Below the pieces are notes generated by a model that was not told the origin of the DNA, searched no databases, and saw nothing but the letters and a program-made list of their open reading frames with translations. The translations under genes were made by a program, and so were the position numbers. A DNA stretch of 64,000 nucleotides from CALAMC01 sp964459465. GTDB lineage: Bacteria; Zixibacteria; MSB-5A5; GN15; PGXB01. This document shows, one piece after another, positions 28,141 to 36,337 of this stretch. Each line of letters opens with the position of its first letter. Positions within the stretch are counted from its first letter, which is position 1. The stretch lies in assembly GCA_964459465.1 (NCBI GenBank), contig CAYWLR010000002.1:62001-126000 (forward strand), read 5' to 3'.

Positions 28141-28237
28141 CGTTGGGTGGTGAATCCGCTAAAACTGGTGAGGGCAAAGCAAATATGGAAATGGCGATAA
28201 GGAACGCGATTGAATTCAGAAGTCTATTCAGACGCAT
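25226..28237 (-). CDS. N-terminal part of giant Cys-rich repeat surface protein
   Basis: A 1,003-residue secreted protein ending at an in-frame TAA. The ATG at 28237 is chosen over the TTG at 28264 because TGGAGGAAAA lies directly upstream and a clean signal peptide follows (MRLNRLLNSIAF..., cleavage near SPVLA at residue 27). After it come about 11 repeats of roughly 90 residues with a C-x-P-x-x-x-C core, resembling Ig/cadherin-type beta-sandwich repeats. It has no C-terminal sorting domain of its own; that lies at the end of the downstream in-frame part. If translation really stops here, the product would reach the periplasm but probably not be displayed. A promoter and a structured leader lie upstream. 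Confidence 0.8.
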   Translation of the reverse strand: MRLNRLLNSIAFLIAISIFALPSPVLADSPPNGPVFDPFVSPDTFYICPGETIHDTVRVTDADPVQTITITKESGPGTFISTPSISPAYGYFEFTPETTGSFDVVFKAISTDGDFAEITKTYVVFENVTPQILSGDATFYKCWTGTIVLFPLEIYDPDSDQLTINVLQGSAWYDYQRKALAFYVQNPGTFCFKIEVADECTADTADICLTVQDNDPPHINGYTEKFYICEGEEICFTVTAFDPENDSLVIKQIQGPGTFTRFDNFTGQTCFYPEPVDSADYIFVYEVADSCRGAFADDKNAWPPGPRDTVIITVIQAQGLFLTCPDDTSLFLCEPQTVCIPIGDVPSNATITLTPEDVTFDDINDAVCFDADKTESILIKFIAENSCGVDTCEFTVDVTMNTAPFVSFEEDFSVSQCFPEEICVPVIFGDIDGNSSIVQILPQGAYYNEQSGTICFTPTVSGNYAVSLSVIDECEVTASDEIVVSVDLGNAPAVISIADSSVFLCDPAQICFPVSITDLDNDIVNIEIIGPGSYGNGYLCFMASEAGLYQIIIRATDACGMSDEDTTAITVTLNRPPTVAAPDDYSVFLCQYEQICFEVGFDDPDNNIKIASVSAGIYDPSAGTVCFTPTHDGEYAFDLVVTDSCYETASDRVVITVATGDAAWIDCPEGNIYRNFCGAGTICYDLTIFPSNAVVTVMGAEYSNGQICFDVAESGTYVIDVTAQSDCGTAECQLTFVVDVGTAPSVVCPDNQAVTLCEPEPVCLPLTVEPVGANVTITPFGYYENGQICFMAENSGVYEFGVVVATDCGEASCSFAVTVTLNTVPEITATGKSFFDCLPGQEHTATISATDADNDDITYNLLSGIGTLDPVSGLLTFAAPEAGEYCFVIEAADWCGSDTAEVCYNISLNSPPLVSAPTDTSIIACTVSEICIPVEMSDADNNIVSIEPSAGIYNNGEICFSPPGSGTYEISITVTDECGEQATAMTVIVVDVSEIRNLDCPSN

Positions 28238-28328
28238 TTTTCCTCCAGAAACATATTGGTGCAACGATACCCATAAGGGGTATCGAGTATGAATCTATGA
28301 CAGGCGACTTTTCGCCTTTTATGGACAC
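28224..28328 (-). CDS. Possible 34-residue leader ORF overlapping the giant gene start
   Basis: A GTG at 28328, preceded by GGAGG with six-base spacing (28335-28339), opens a 34-codon frame whose TAG (28224-28226) falls 11 bases inside the giant gene, whose own ATG is at 28237. The peptide would begin MSIKGEKSPVIDSYS. Two hairpins of the leader lie inside the frame. A coupled small ORF could control translation of the giant gene. No homology is recognised, so it may be fortuitous. Confidence 0.3.
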   Translation of the reverse strand: MSIKGEKSPVIDSYSIPLMGIVAPICFWRKNASE

Positions 28329-28361
28329 AACTATCCTCCTGCAAATGTTCACTCATTTGCA
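28265..28361 (-). promoter_or_regulatory. Structured 5' leader of the giant gene (three hairpins)
   Basis: Three perfect stems follow each other in the transcript: TGCAAATG/CATTTGCA (28340-28361, loop six), AGGCGA/TCGCCT (28302-28317, loop four) and CGATACCC/GGGTATCG (28265-28285, loop five). They lie between the promoter and the Shine-Dalgarno sequence. I could not match them to a known riboswitch class; the c-di-GMP-I core sequences are absent. Confidence 0.5.
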
Positions 28362-28429
28362 CAAACCTAATTCTCGATGAGGCAATTAGCTCACAAGCAA
28401 CAGTATGTAGTAACCTAAAGATAGCCACT

Positions 28430-28459
28430 ATAATATATCCTCAAAACCGCTATTGTCAA
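28430..28459 (-). promoter_or_regulatory. Sigma70-type promoter of the giant surface-protein gene
   Basis: On the minus strand a perfect TTGACA (28454-28459) and TATTAT (28430-28435) are spaced by 18 bases. The predicted leader is about 185 bases long. Confidence 0.6.
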
Positions 28460-28749
28460 GCCATAATTACCCATTATATTATTAGCAATGTGTTAGCATT
28501 CAATCAATTATATAGCCTTAGGAGTGCCCTGACTATAAAAAGTAAAAATTTCGATCAAATGCCCTACTCGCTTTCCAAAATTGCTCGATTGCCTATGTTG
28601 CAATTTTCTTGCCCTGTTGAGATTCCCACTTGGAGTAACTTCCCATCGGACCGCGGGTTCTGCCCCAGCCCCCGTTCAGATAATGCCATACTTCACGTAA
28701 TGCTTATATGATTATACGACACAACAATATAATAAACATTTGCACACAA
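28460..28749. other. Intergenic stretch with no recognisable gene
   Basis: Together with the flanking leaders, the region from 28362 to 28975 is free of convincing genes. It is AT-rich, with one GC-rich island near 28645-28680. The short open frames (for example 28490-28711) lack ribosome binding sites and protein-like composition. No tRNA, riboswitch or mobile-element signature was seen. Confidence 0.5.
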
Positions 28750-28778
28750 TTGATATTGCCAGCTGTAATAAATATAAA
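28750..28778 (+). promoter_or_regulatory. Possible promoter of the FN3/type IX-sorted protein gene
   Basis: TTGATA (28750-28755) and TATAAA (28773-28778) are separated by 17 bases and lie about 200 bases upstream of the ATG at 28976. The region is AT-rich, so chance matches are likely. Confidence 0.35.
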
Positions 28779-28975
28779 TATTAAAAAAAATAATTATAGA
28801 AATATTTTCTTTGACGCCAATTCTGCTTTTATGCAAAGATTTTCACCCTATTTCAAAATTGAGCAAAACTGTCTGCAAATTCGTTATAAAAACAGGCCAT
28901 TTTAGACCGGTGTAAAAAACCGACTTAAAAAATCCGGGGTTAATAATGCCCAGCCGCCCATGTTGAGGTTTGCTC

Positions 28976-31900
28976 ATGAATAAAATGTTACGCTGGATAA
29001 TAGTTTCTTTCATAATATTCTTGCTTATCCCGATATGGCGTGGCCGGGTTGAGTCTAAAGGCTGGACCGTACTAAACCCGGAATCCGACAATAGCCGCGA
29101 AATCCTCGAATTAGCCAATTCCGCCAATCAGGGGGATGTTAACTGGCCGCAACCGGTCGGCTTTCATCATGTCGGTCAAATCGAAATGACGGTGACCAGT
29201 AACGGCATTATTGGATATTCCAATTCAAATGTTTCCAATGATCCCGAAACAGGCCTGCCCTTACGGTCATTTACTTTCCCCCGTGGAAGCAGACATTCAT
29301 ATCTCTGGGGCGCCGGGTTATGGGTCGGCGGCATAATTGATGATGATACACTGGTCTCTCTCGCGTTATCGGATGCCTATTTGGGCATTGGGCATTTCTT
29401 GCCCGTTGACAGCGGAGGCTCTGTGACATTAATCGGTGGTCCGGGGGATAAGCAATTCAGTGCACAATACGATGACGATTTCCCCGGTCCGGCCTGGCAT
29501 GAACCCAATTTAAGAAAACTGCGGAATATCCGTATTACAGAAACCAGCCGGAGCTGGACTTATTCTCCCCACGATTATTTTATCTTAATGGAACTGGCGA
29601 TTACCAATATTGGCGACAGACCGATCCAGGACGCATATGTCGGGTATTACGTGGACGGTGATGTCGCCGATCGGATCAACAGTAACGGCTTTGCCGATGA
29701 TGTCGCCGGTTTCATAAAATCCGAAGGTATCGCCTACATTATCGACAATAACGGAGACCCGCGAAACAATCAAACCTGGACCGACACAAGCGTGCTCGGG
29801 GCAATGGGTGTGGCGCTCGTCTTTTCCGACCCGCCAGCCACTGATACCAGCTTCAACTGGTGGAATCGATATGTGCCGCAATATGGTCCGCAGTATCTCG
29901 GCATCCCCCCCCAAAGTCCGCGCTATATGGCCAACGGTGGCCTGGGTGACCCGGTTAACGCCGCCGATCGATATTACCTGTTATCGAATGGTGAAATAGA
30001 CTATGATCAAATTTACGCCGCCGTTATGAACGCCGATTCGGGATGGCTTTCGGCCGGAACCACCGCCGGAACGGGGATCGCCGTCGGATTCGATACGCGC
30101 TACGTTCTTAGTTATGGGCCATATCAGATTCCACCGGGTGATTCCGTTTATCTGGTTCTGGCTTTCGCGGGCGGGAATAATGTTCACCAAAATCCTGCCG
30201 ATTATTTCAACTACTTCGACGCCCAAAACCCTTCCGATTACCATAACCGTCTGGATTTTTCCGACTTGATAAACAATGTTCGTTCGGCCAAGCTATTGTT
30301 CGAATCCGATTATGCCCTTGCCCTGAGGCCCGGAGAAATCCAGGGAGTCAAAGTTGTTGAGACCGGTGTTACCGAAGTCGAAGCGTCCTGGCTTCCCAAG
30401 TTACATACGGACATTGAAGGATATAACGTCTATATGAAAACCGTTCCTGACAGCCAGTTAATTTTTAAGGATACTGTTTACCGCTATGCCGGCGACACCG
30501 CCGGGATGACGCTCGTGAATACCGCCGGCCCGGTCACGGATACTTTTTTGACGATTGATGGATTATCCGACGGGCAAACATATTTTTTATCCGTGACGGC
30601 GATTAATTTTTTCTCCGAATCGCCCAAATCGTTTCCCCGTTATTTCACACTCGGGACGCCCGAAGCCCCGACAACCCTGCCCAACCCAACATACGTCGCC
30701 AATACTGAGCAAGTCACTATCGGTTGGTCGCCCCCTGCGGAAAACGATATCGACCACTATAACATTTATCGTTATGTCGGAGCCTATGATTATTCCTTAA
30801 GGTACAAACGGCGCATTACTACCCGCCCAATAAGCGGCCGTCAGCACGACAGCCTGCATATAATTGTAGACGGATGCGATACTGTCCAATTCTATTTTTA
30901 TGACGTGATTCCCTATGCGCAGGTGACGGCGCCGGAAACGACTTTTATCGATCCGATTACGGATGCCGAACTGTACTATCTGGTTACGGCCGTTGACACC
31001 TCCGGACAGGAATCGGATACGTCGCGAACCATTCCGATTTATGCCACCAGTTCCATGCCTTATGATTTTCTGGTTCTGCTGGAAAATGACGGCGAAGACC
31101 ATAATTTAGAATCAATCGACACCGTCATGAATTACTACAATGATATTCTCTCGGATTACACCGCAGACTATTTTATACTTTCGGATTCCGCTCAAGGCTA
31201 TGTTTGCGACGACGGCGGTTGTCGCGACGTTTGTCTGAACAAGGAATGCTTTTCCTGGGCGTCATTTGCACCGTACAAGTGCGTCATTATCGACGAAAAC
31301 ATGCTGAAGCCGATTATCAGCCGCTATGACTTCATTGTCCCGTTCAATAAAATACTCACCGACTACGTCCGCTCGGGGGGATTTGTCGTTTATTTCGGCA
31401 ACTTTGCAGATGCCATCATGCCTTATGGCCTGGATACGTTGACGCGCCGTTTTCAACCGGGTTCGAAAGAATATGAGCTATTTGGACTGGATTCAGCCCT
31501 GCTCAATGGCGTGGGGTTGCATTTCAACGGACTTATCGGCGGCGGCCGCGATACTATCGGCGGTTTCATAGGTGCGACCGCGGCCATGACACCGTTCGTA
31601 CAACTGACAGTCGACACGACTTATGATTGGTGGAATTTCCCGGCCCAGCACATGACCTTCTGGCCGTACGCCACCCCGCCGCAGACGGCCATTATGTACC
31701 CCCGCACCGGAGCGGAAATAGTATATTGGTATGATGCTTTGTCGCCGCAAACTTCGCTTTATGACGGTCTCCCCTGCGGCGTCAGGTTCAGTGCCAATGG
31801 TCAGTGGCACTATTCATTCGGATTCCATCCCTGGTATCTGCCGAAGATGCAGAGTGCGGCCTTGTTTGATATCATCATGAATAATCAACCGACCGACGTC

Positions 31901-32203
31901 GATGACCCGATTGACCCTCTTCCCACGCGAATCGTGCTGCACCAGAATTTTCCGAATCCTTTTAATCTATCGACCACCATCGCCTTTACCCTGCCGCATT
32001 CGGGCAATGTGACCATAGATATTTACAACATTCTGGGACGGCGGGTCTGCCGCCTTGTTGACGAATTCAAGACGGCGGGTAACCATGTTATCCAATGGCA
32101 CGGCCGCGATGACTGTGGCAACGAAGTGGCGTCGGGGATCTATTTTTATAGACTGAATTGGGATAACAAGCCGCAAACCCGTAAAATGCTTTTAATCAAG
32201 TAA
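28976..32203 (+). CDS. Large secreted protein with FN3 domains and type IX C-terminal sorting domain
   Basis: A 1,075-residue exported protein. The start is ATG 28976 with GAGG seven bases upstream; a signal peptide or anchor (MLRWIIVSFIIFLLIPIW) follows. Residues about 60-430 form a beta-rich N-terminal region of a type common in Zixibacteria-like genomes (SYLWGAGLWVGG). Two fibronectin type III-like domains follow (about 455-560, with VTEVEASWLPKL; about 565-690, with VTIGWSPPAENDIDHYNIYR). A further region of unknown fold extends to about 980. The last 85 residues are the Por/type IX sorting domain: HQNFPNPFNLSTTI, IYNILGRRV, ASGIYFYRL and a Lys C-terminus. It is divergently placed from the giant repeat protein. 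No catalytic motif was recognised. Confidence 0.8.
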   Translation: MNKMLRWIIVSFIIFLLIPIWRGRVESKGWTVLNPESDNSREILELANSANQGDVNWPQPVGFHHVGQIEMTVTSNGIIGYSNSNVSNDPETGLPLRSFTFPRGSRHSYLWGAGLWVGGIIDDDTLVSLALSDAYLGIGHFLPVDSGGSVTLIGGPGDKQFSAQYDDDFPGPAWHEPNLRKLRNIRITETSRSWTYSPHDYFILMELAITNIGDRPIQDAYVGYYVDGDVADRINSNGFADDVAGFIKSEGIAYIIDNNGDPRNNQTWTDTSVLGAMGVALVFSDPPATDTSFNWWNRYVPQYGPQYLGIPPQSPRYMANGGLGDPVNAADRYYLLSNGEIDYDQIYAAVMNADSGWLSAGTTAGTGIAVGFDTRYVLSYGPYQIPPGDSVYLVLAFAGGNNVHQNPADYFNYFDAQNPSDYHNRLDFSDLINNVRSAKLLFESDYALALRPGEIQGVKVVETGVTEVEASWLPKLHTDIEGYNVYMKTVPDSQLIFKDTVYRYAGDTAGMTLVNTAGPVTDTFLTIDGLSDGQTYFLSVTAINFFSESPKSFPRYFTLGTPEAPTTLPNPTYVANTEQVTIGWSPPAENDIDHYNIYRYVGAYDYSLRYKRRITTRPISGRQHDSLHIIVDGCDTVQFYFYDVIPYAQVTAPETTFIDPITDAELYYLVTAVDTSGQESDTSRTIPIYATSSMPYDFLVLLENDGEDHNLESIDTVMNYYNDILSDYTADYFILSDSAQGYVCDDGGCRDVCLNKECFSWASFAPYKCVIIDENMLKPIISRYDFIVPFNKILTDYVRSGGFVVYFGNFADAIMPYGLDTLTRRFQPGSKEYELFGLDSALLNGVGLHFNGLIGGGRDTIGGFIGATAAMTPFVQLTVDTTYDWWNFPAQHMTFWPYATPPQTAIMYPRTGAEIVYWYDALSPQTSLYDGLPCGVRFSANGQWHYSFGFHPWYLPKMQSAALFDIIMNNQPTDVDDPIDPLPTRIVLHQNFPNPFNLSTTIAFTLPHSGNVTIDIYNILGRRVCRLVDEFKTAGNHVIQWHGRDDCGNEVASGIYFYRLNWDNKPQTRKMLLIK

Positions 32204-32217
32204 TCTAATGCCGATCG

Positions 32218-32246
32218 GCGGGCCGCCTGCCATCCGGGCAGCCCGC
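32218..32246. terminator. Possible hairpin terminator between convergent genes
   Basis: GCGGGC-cgcc-TGCC pairs with GGCA-GCCCGC around a five-base loop, giving a 10-pair stem with a four-base bulge. It lies between the convergent genes ending at 32203 and 32262. No clear U-tract follows, so function as a terminator is uncertain. Confidence 0.4.
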
Positions 32247-32261
32247 TAAAGGCGCGACTTT

Positions 32262-33077
32262 CTATAGTTGACTGCCTCCGAGTATAATCGGCAGGCCGTC
32301 TTTGGGATTTCCGACAATGACAATTTTGGTATTGGGAGATTCGGCCAGTTTCTGTGTCGCCTCGATACCTTTCCAGGTCAATAGTGAATTGGTTACCCCG
32401 GATGCCACAATTTTCTGGAAGTCGGCAATACCCTGCGCTTCGATTCGTTTTCTTTCGGCTTCCTGCTTTTCTTTCAGCAGGACGAATTCCATCTTCTGCG
32501 CCTCCTGATCGGCGGCCAGTTTGAAATTGATGGCTTCGGAAATCTTTGCCGGGAGATTGACATTCCGGATAATGACATTTTCGCAGATTATAAATTTCTT
32601 TTCCAGCATTTTCTGCATTTCGTTTAATATCTCGCTGTTTATTATCTCGCGTTTGGAGGAATATATCTCCTCCGGCTTGAATTTCCCGACCACGCTTCGG
32701 GCAACCCCGCGAAGCGCCGGCGCCACGGCGACATTGAAATAATTGCGACCCAATGTAACCTGTAACGAATCAAGCTTGGTCGGTTCCGGCCGATACCAAA
32801 TGGTAACCTCTAAACCGATTGTAGCCCCATCCGACGATAGAACCTGCAATTCCTCCCGGCTTTCCTCAAGCTGGATTTTATACACGAACATTTCATTCCA
32901 GGGTAAATGCCAGTTGAAACCTTCGGGATAAATCTTACCCATTTCAGTACCATCACCGAATTTGTAATAAAATACTCCCCGATGCCCGGAATCGATTTGC
33001 GTTCCGCATCCGATCAAACCGAAAGCGGCCGTGAGCAGGACAAAGGCAAAAACGAATTTGCGGTGATTTGTTGACAT
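32262..33077 (-). CDS. SPFH/prohibitin-family lipoprotein
   Basis: A 271-residue SPFH (stomatin/prohibitin/flotillin/HflKC) protein. The N-terminus has a signal sequence ending in the lipobox LIGC (Cys24), unusual among SPFH proteins, which are mostly anchored by an uncleaved helix. The SPFH core spans about residues 26-200 (GVFYYKFGDGTEMGKIYPEG; DGATIGLEVTIWYRP; VARSVVGKFKPEEIYSSKR). A charged coiled-coil follows (LLKEKQEAERKRIEAQGIADF), then a C-terminal strand (NTKIVIVGNPKDGLPIIL). Such proteins form ring assemblies in membranes and modulate proteases. AAGGAGGAG lies before the ATG. It is probably monocistronic. Confidence 0.85.
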   Translation of the reverse strand: MSTNHRKFVFAFVLLTAAFGLIGCGTQIDSGHRGVFYYKFGDGTEMGKIYPEGFNWHLPWNEMFVYKIQLEESREELQVLSSDGATIGLEVTIWYRPEPTKLDSLQVTLGRNYFNVAVAPALRGVARSVVGKFKPEEIYSSKREIINSEILNEMQKMLEKKFIICENVIIRNVNLPAKISEAINFKLAADQEAQKMEFVLLKEKQEAERKRIEAQGIADFQKIVASGVTNSLLTWKGIEATQKLAESPNTKIVIVGNPKDGLPIILGGSQL

Positions 33078-33170
33078 GACTCCTCCTTGTTAAAATTAAT
33101 TTAATTTCCGTTTAATGAATGTATGTTATACTCCGAATACCGTGAAGACAAGAAGAAATTTCGATCGAAT

Positions 33171-34040
33171 CTATTGAGCCTTGTAAAAGGCGACATAACC
33201 GTAGGAGTTGATTCTCAACGTGTCCACGACCAGAGGACTTTCGCTTACAGTATCGACCACATAATCCACCGGCGTCTCAACGAATATCAGTCGATTGAAC
33301 GGCTCGGTCGTATTTCCAATTTTCCACCCCGTCTTGTACTTTCCCGATGATAACCGGGTTTTCAGACCCTTTATCGAATCGCCGCCGGTTCGCACGAAAA
33401 TTATATCATCGCTGTTGCTGGTATAGGTCAGGCTGTCGCCTTTGCCGTAAATGCCCAGGGTATCATAAAGCAAATACTCCGTCCCCTGTCCGTTGACCGA
33501 GGTAATGAAATTGCCGTTGCTTATAGTTCTTCCGGCGGAGGCATCGTTGGTGCGGCTGTTATACCCCCAGAAACGCCAACCGTGATATTGATAACCGTCG
33601 TTATAAACCTTGACGAAATAGGCTGTACGGCTGATAATCGATCTATAGTTATAGGCATGAACCGTATCACCGGTAGCTTCGATGCGGCGGATCTTTCCAA
33701 AATAGGCATGCCTGATTTCGGCCGTGGCGTCAAGAACCCCGGAATAGGGTGGAATATTTTTGGGGATGGTATCGATGCGAATAATAGTGTCCGAGATCAT
33801 GGAATCGATGACATAAAAATATAGTTCTGACGTCCCGTTTCGTTCAAAAGCCGCGCTGGTATATATTTCTGATGTAAACAATTCCCGGCCGTCTTCCGAA
33901 TCACTTAAAAAAAGCTTTAATTGCTCATAATAAGACGTGTTATAGCTTTCCGGGTTCGAGCAAGATAATACTGCCCCCAGAATGGCCGCTAATGTTAGCA
34001 TAAATACGGCATATTGCATTCGGGATCTTTTTTTCTTCAT
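33171..34040 (-). CDS. Hypothetical lipoprotein
   Basis: A 289-residue protein with a signal sequence and a classic lipobox (AVLSC, Cys27), so a membrane lipoprotein. The mature part is beta-rich with many Tyr, Thr and Asp and no recognised domain; segments such as YHGWRFWGYNSRTN may be strand edges. Its ATG overlaps the uvrB TGA (ATGA), so it is translated from the uvrB transcript, although a functional link to DNA repair is unlikely. I do not recognise a family. Confidence 0.75.
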   Translation of the reverse strand: MKKKRSRMQYAVFMLTLAAILGAVLSCSNPESYNTSYYEQLKLFLSDSEDGRELFTSEIYTSAAFERNGTSELYFYVIDSMISDTIIRIDTIPKNIPPYSGVLDATAEIRHAYFGKIRRIEATGDTVHAYNYRSIISRTAYFVKVYNDGYQYHGWRFWGYNSRTNDASAGRTISNGNFITSVNGQGTEYLLYDTLGIYGKGDSLTYTSNSDDIIFVRTGGDSIKGLKTRLSSGKYKTGWKIGNTTEPFNRLIFVETPVDYVVDTVSESPLVVDTLRINSYGYVAFYKAQ

Positions 34041-36052
34041 CTTCTGCGCCTGTTTTTTAAATCCGATTTGATCTTATTTATTTCATCGCGTATGGCGGCG
34101 GCCGTCTCAAATTCGAGGTTGCGGGCGGCTTTATTCATCGCCTTCATTAAAAAGGCAATCTGGTCTTCGGCCGTCATGTGCACAAAATGATCCGGCTTTT
34201 CGAATTCACCCACTTCAGAGGTGCGCGAATCGGCAAAACGTGTCGCCTGCAAAATCTCATCGCGCGTTTTGTAAATCGTCTCCGGGTCAATATTGTGTTC
34301 CTTATTGTACGCAATCTGCCTGGTCCGACGGCGCTCGGTTTCATCGATAGCCTTTTTCATCGAGTCGGTGATTTTGTCGGCATAAAAAATAACTTCCCCG
34401 TTTTTATTACGGGCCGCCCGGCCCGCTGTCTGTATCAATGACCGTTCCGAGCGCAGAAAGCCTTCTTTATCCGCATCCAATATGGCCACCAGCGAGACTT
34501 CCGGCAAATCCAACCCTTCGCGTAATAAATTGATCCCGACCAGCACGTCGAATTCAGCCAGTCGCAGGTCCCGGATAATCTCGGTTCTGTCTATGGCATC
34601 GATTTCGCTATGAAGATAGCGCACGCGAATATTGATTTTGCTCAAGTAATTGGCCAAATCTTCAGCCATGCGCTTGGTCAATGTTGTCACCAAAATTCTT
34701 TCCTTGCGTTCCACCCGCCGCCGGATTTCCTCAATCAAGTCATCGACCTGTGTCGTCAGCGGCCGAACGGTTATCAACGGGTCACACAGCCCGGTCGGAC
34801 GAATCACTTGCTCGACAACCACCCCGCCGGATTTCTCCAGTTCGTAATCGGCGGGAGTAGCCGAGACAAAAATTGTCTTATGTGTCAGATTTTCGAATTC
34901 CTCGAAAAACAACGGGCGGTTATCCAGCGCCGACGGCAACCGGAAACCATGTTCCACTAGCACTTCCTTGCGCGATCTATCCCCGGCGAACATGCCGCGT
35001 ATCTGCGGGACCGTTTGATGAGATTCGTCGATGATGGTGATAAAATCATCCGGGAAAAAGTCTATCAACGTATAAGGCCTTTCGCCCGGTCGGCGACCGG
35101 TCAGATGCCTCGAGTAATTTTCAATGCCGCTGCAATAGCCTATTTCCTGCATCATTTCAAGGTCATAGCCGGTCCGCGATTCGAGCCGCTGCGCTTCCAG
35201 CAGTTTCCCGACGGCGCGAAGATTTTCCAGCCTTTCGGCCAGTTCCGCCTTTATAGATACCACGGCTTTTTCCATCTGCGGCTGGCTGGTGATAAAATGC
35301 TTGGCCGGATAGACGGCGATCTTGTTGCGCTCGGAGATTATTTCCCCCGTCACCGGATTGAATTCCGTCAGGCGCTCGATTGCATCCCCGAATAATTCAA
35401 TTCGAATAGCCATTTCCTGATAGGCCGGAATCAGCTCGATAACGTCTCCGCGGACGCGAAAATTGCCACGGGAAAAATCAATATCATTGCGGTTATAATG
35501 GATATCTATCAGGGCGCGAATTATTCGATCCCGCTCGTATTCCTGTCCCAATTCCATAAATAGTAGTTGTTCGGCGTATTCTTTAGGTGACCCCAAACTG
35601 TAAATGCAGGAAACCGAGGAAACGATAATCACGTCTTCCCGCTCCAGAAGTGAAGCGGTCGCCCGAAGGCGCAACCGGTCGATATCCTCGTTCATAGAAG
35701 TGTCTTTTTCGATGTATGTATCAGTAGTCGGAAGATATGCCTCCGGTTGATAGTAATCATAATAGCTGATAAAAAACTCGACGGCATTATGCGGGAAAAA
35801 TGCCTTCAACTCCCCATAAAGTTGAGCCGCAAGCGTTTTATTATGGGAGATGACCAGTGTCGGTCGGCCATAACGCGCAATGACATTGGCGATGGCAAAA
35901 GTCTTGCCGGAGCCGGTTACGCCCAAAAGCGTCTGATATTTATCGCCCCGGATTAAACCCGCCACCAGTTGTTCAATGGCGGCCGGTTGATCGCCGCGAG
36001 GCTGATACGATGACACCAGTTGAAACAATGATCTATCCATCCGGCCGATCAT
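34037..36052 (-). CDS. uvrB: Excinuclease ABC subunit B
   Basis: A DNA-damage recognition helicase-like subunit of nucleotide excision repair, about 671 residues. Motifs are the Walker A GVTGSGKT, the damage-probing beta-hairpin region YYDYYQPEAY, the DEAD-box-like TIIDESHQT, VGINLLREGLDLPEVSLV and QTAGRAARN. A C-terminal UVR domain that binds UvrC follows (LEFETAAAIRDEI). Family alignment (the LFQLVSSYQPRGDQP region) favours initiation at ATG 36052 or ATG 36040; an in-frame TTG at 36106 would add residues not shared by the family. The gene is divergent from rplU and overlaps a downstream lipoprotein gene by four bases. I saw no obvious LexA box. Confidence 0.96.
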   Translation of the reverse strand: MIGRMDRSLFQLVSSYQPRGDQPAAIEQLVAGLIRGDKYQTLLGVTGSGKTFAIANVIARYGRPTLVISHNKTLAAQLYGELKAFFPHNAVEFFISYYDYYQPEAYLPTTDTYIEKDTSMNEDIDRLRLRATASLLEREDVIIVSSVSCIYSLGSPKEYAEQLLFMELGQEYERDRIIRALIDIHYNRNDIDFSRGNFRVRGDVIELIPAYQEMAIRIELFGDAIERLTEFNPVTGEIISERNKIAVYPAKHFITSQPQMEKAVVSIKAELAERLENLRAVGKLLEAQRLESRTGYDLEMMQEIGYCSGIENYSRHLTGRRPGERPYTLIDFFPDDFITIIDESHQTVPQIRGMFAGDRSRKEVLVEHGFRLPSALDNRPLFFEEFENLTHKTIFVSATPADYELEKSGGVVVEQVIRPTGLCDPLITVRPLTTQVDDLIEEIRRRVERKERILVTTLTKRMAEDLANYLSKINIRVRYLHSEIDAIDRTEIIRDLRLAEFDVLVGINLLREGLDLPEVSLVAILDADKEGFLRSERSLIQTAGRAARNKNGEVIFYADKITDSMKKAIDETERRRTRQIAYNKEHNIDPETIYKTRDEILQATRFADSRTSEVGEFEKPDHFVHMTAEDQIAFLMKAMNKAARNLEFETAAAIRDEINKIKSDLKNRRRR

Positions 36053-36147
36053 GGCCGTGTTTTCCCGCCTTTGTATAGTTTCAGGTTTGTTCACATGGGT
36101 TTCCAATATATATCAGAATCCGTCCATTTCAATCACTTTATAAAACA

Positions 36148-36171
36148 ATTGAACCCGGTTGTGGGTTCAAT
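36148..36171. promoter_or_regulatory. Inverted repeat in the uvrB/rplU intergenic region
   Basis: ATTGAACCC and GGGTTCAAT form a perfect nine-base inverted repeat with a six-base loop, between divergent uvrB and rplU. As it lies between two starts rather than after a gene end, it may be an operator or a leader hairpin. Confidence 0.35.
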
Positions 36172-36262
36172 CATATAATAATGGAACGACGAAAAGAGGC
36201 ATTCGTTTAAGCATAATTGGACTGGAGACGGTAAACAATCGCAAAAGGTGCATAATTTTAGC

Positions 36263-36290
36263 TTGACTGATGGCATAAAATGGGTATACT
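36263..36290 (+). promoter_or_regulatory. Sigma70-type promoter of the rplU-bamA operon
   Basis: TTGACT (36263-36268) and TATACT (36285-36290) with 16-base spacing lie about 50 bases before the rplU ATG, in agreement with strong ribosomal-protein promoters. Confidence 0.6.
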
Positions 36291-36337
36291 TATCGTTTTA
36301 TTGTCAGGATTTGATAACGAAATATGGAGGATATAGA

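Noticed and set aside
28265..28361. c-di-GMP-I (GEMM) riboswitch in the giant gene leader
   Set aside because: The conserved GEMM core segments are not present; only simple hairpins can be seen.
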